IMG/VR virus record: IMGVR_UViG_3300032291_003084
Coordinates: 1-26,995 of that record
Source: a virus
DNA: 26,995 nt
Reading direction: 5' to 3' (one strand)
In this document: positions 26,592 to 26,995 of the stretch, one piece after another
How positions within the stretch are numbered: the stretch's first letter is position 1
Layout of the letters: every line of letters begins with the position of its first letter
Translations under genes and position numbers: made by a program
The notes under the pieces: generated by a model
Told to the model about the DNA's origin: nothing
Seen by the model: only the letters and a program-made list of their open reading frames with translations
Databases searched by the model: none

Positions 26592-26995
26592 ATGAACCTA
26601 GCCCGCGATCTCACCGACCAGCGATTCGGCAACTGGCTAGTGCTCCACCGCACCCCCTCCGCCCCCCACCACAAATCGAAGGGAACCCTGTGGACCTGCC
26701 AGTGCGGCTGCGGCACCATCCGTCCGGTCAACGCGGCTCACCTCCTCCGGCAACGCACGCTGTCCTGTGGCTGCCTCAACCCCCTGCGGCTACCCGCCAA
26801 CCAAGTGCGCTCCCAGCGCAACCCCACCTACCGCGCATGGGTCAGTATGAAGACCCGCTGCCTCAACCCGAACCACCCAACGTACGCCCACCACGGCGCA
26901 CTCGGCATCCAAATAACCCCCGAGTGGCTCGACTACGACCGCTTCGTCGCTGACATGGGCCACCGCCCGCCCGGCACCACCCTCGTCCGCTCCCA
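26592..26995 (+). CDS. Phage endonuclease-like protein, AP2/HNH type (partial at right edge)
   Basis: 134 codons are visible before the window ends. The N-terminus LARDLTDQRFGNWLVLHRTP matches the DLTGQRFGxLxVL opening of phage HNH/AP2 endonucleases. It is followed by a zinc-binding set CQCGCG (36-41) and SCGCL (58-62). Then comes NPTYRAWVSMKTRCLNPNHP with ITPEWLDYDRFVADMGHRPP (about 106-125), the hallmark stretch that precedes the HNH catalytic part. The HNH residues themselves would lie beyond the window. Such proteins are homing-type nucleases or nicking enzymes, often acting on relatives' genomes. The plus orientation and isolated position fit a mobile gene. Confidence 0.85.
   Translation, partial: MNLARDLTDQRFGNWLVLHRTPSAPHHKSKGTLWTCQCGCGTIRPVNAAHLLRQRTLSCGCLNPLRLPANQVRSQRNPTYRAWVSMKTRCLNPNHPTYAHHGALGIQITPEWLDYDRFVADMGHRPPGTTLVRS

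Noticed and set aside
1-26995. CRISPR array, diversity-generating retroelement, reverse transcriptase, integrase, tRNA
   Set aside because: No regularly spaced repeats with unique spacers, no reverse transcriptase or recombinase motifs and no tRNA-like cloverleaf sequence were noticed on either strand; a tRNA search program was not available.

Overview
The window reads as part of a GC-rich tailed dsDNA bacteriophage (Caudoviricetes) or prophage. It holds a large terminase subunit and a complete phage-type DNA replication and recombination module. Densely packed small genes surround these, nearly all on the minus strand and many coupled by 4-nt ATGA overlaps. No integrase, capsid, portal or tail gene is visible, and no tRNA, rRNA or CRISPR array was seen. 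The host cannot be named from the sequence.

Layout, in coordinate order (minus-strand transcription runs from high to low coordinates). 1-3.3 kb: a partial coiled-coil gene, a glycosyltransferase-like protein, a SAM methyltransferase and TerL. 3.35-8.8 kb: a phage hypothetical, an SNF2 helicase, a small protein, a beta-class DNA methyltransferase, a matrixin-like metalloprotease, a hypothetical, an HNH-like protein and a VRR-NUC nuclease. 8.8-16.6 kb: family A DNA polymerase, a small basic protein, a clear rho-independent terminator, a DUF2815-like ssDNA-binding protein, a DUF2800/Cas4-like nuclease, an Ala/Pro-repeat protein, a 44-aa gene and a primase-helicase. 16.6-18.5 kb: a 23-aa microgene, two Ead/Ea22-like proteins and three helix-turn-helix proteins. 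18.5-23.7 kb: a run of small accessory genes, several below 60 codons. 23.66-23.89 kb: an AT-rich divergent control region. 23.9-25.4 kb: three plus-strand genes, the last with an HTH and possibly a small terminase. 25.4-25.9 kb: two minus-strand genes. 25.9-26.6 kb: a repeat-rich region with no convincing gene. From 26.59 kb: the start of an HNH/AP2-type endonuclease running off the window.

The nuclease, SSB, polymerase, primase-helicase, VRR-NUC and SNF2 genes would together copy and recombine the phage genome. TerL packages it. The methyltransferase could protect it from host restriction. The HTH proteins are candidate regulators.

The most unusual signal is regulatory. A 15-bp near-palindrome (minus-strand form TTGAC/TTGCG-N5-CGCAA) occurs seven times just upstream of minus-strand genes, usually overlapping a -35 box. 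Several promoters are placed so that transcription would begin within a few bases of the start codon. In the right half, gene starts mostly lack Shine-Dalgarno sequences and are preceded by spacers rich in C and A. A perfect 28-bp palindrome carrying diverging copies of the TTGAC half-site lies inside a 53-codon gene, close to a TTGGGG-type G-run tract.
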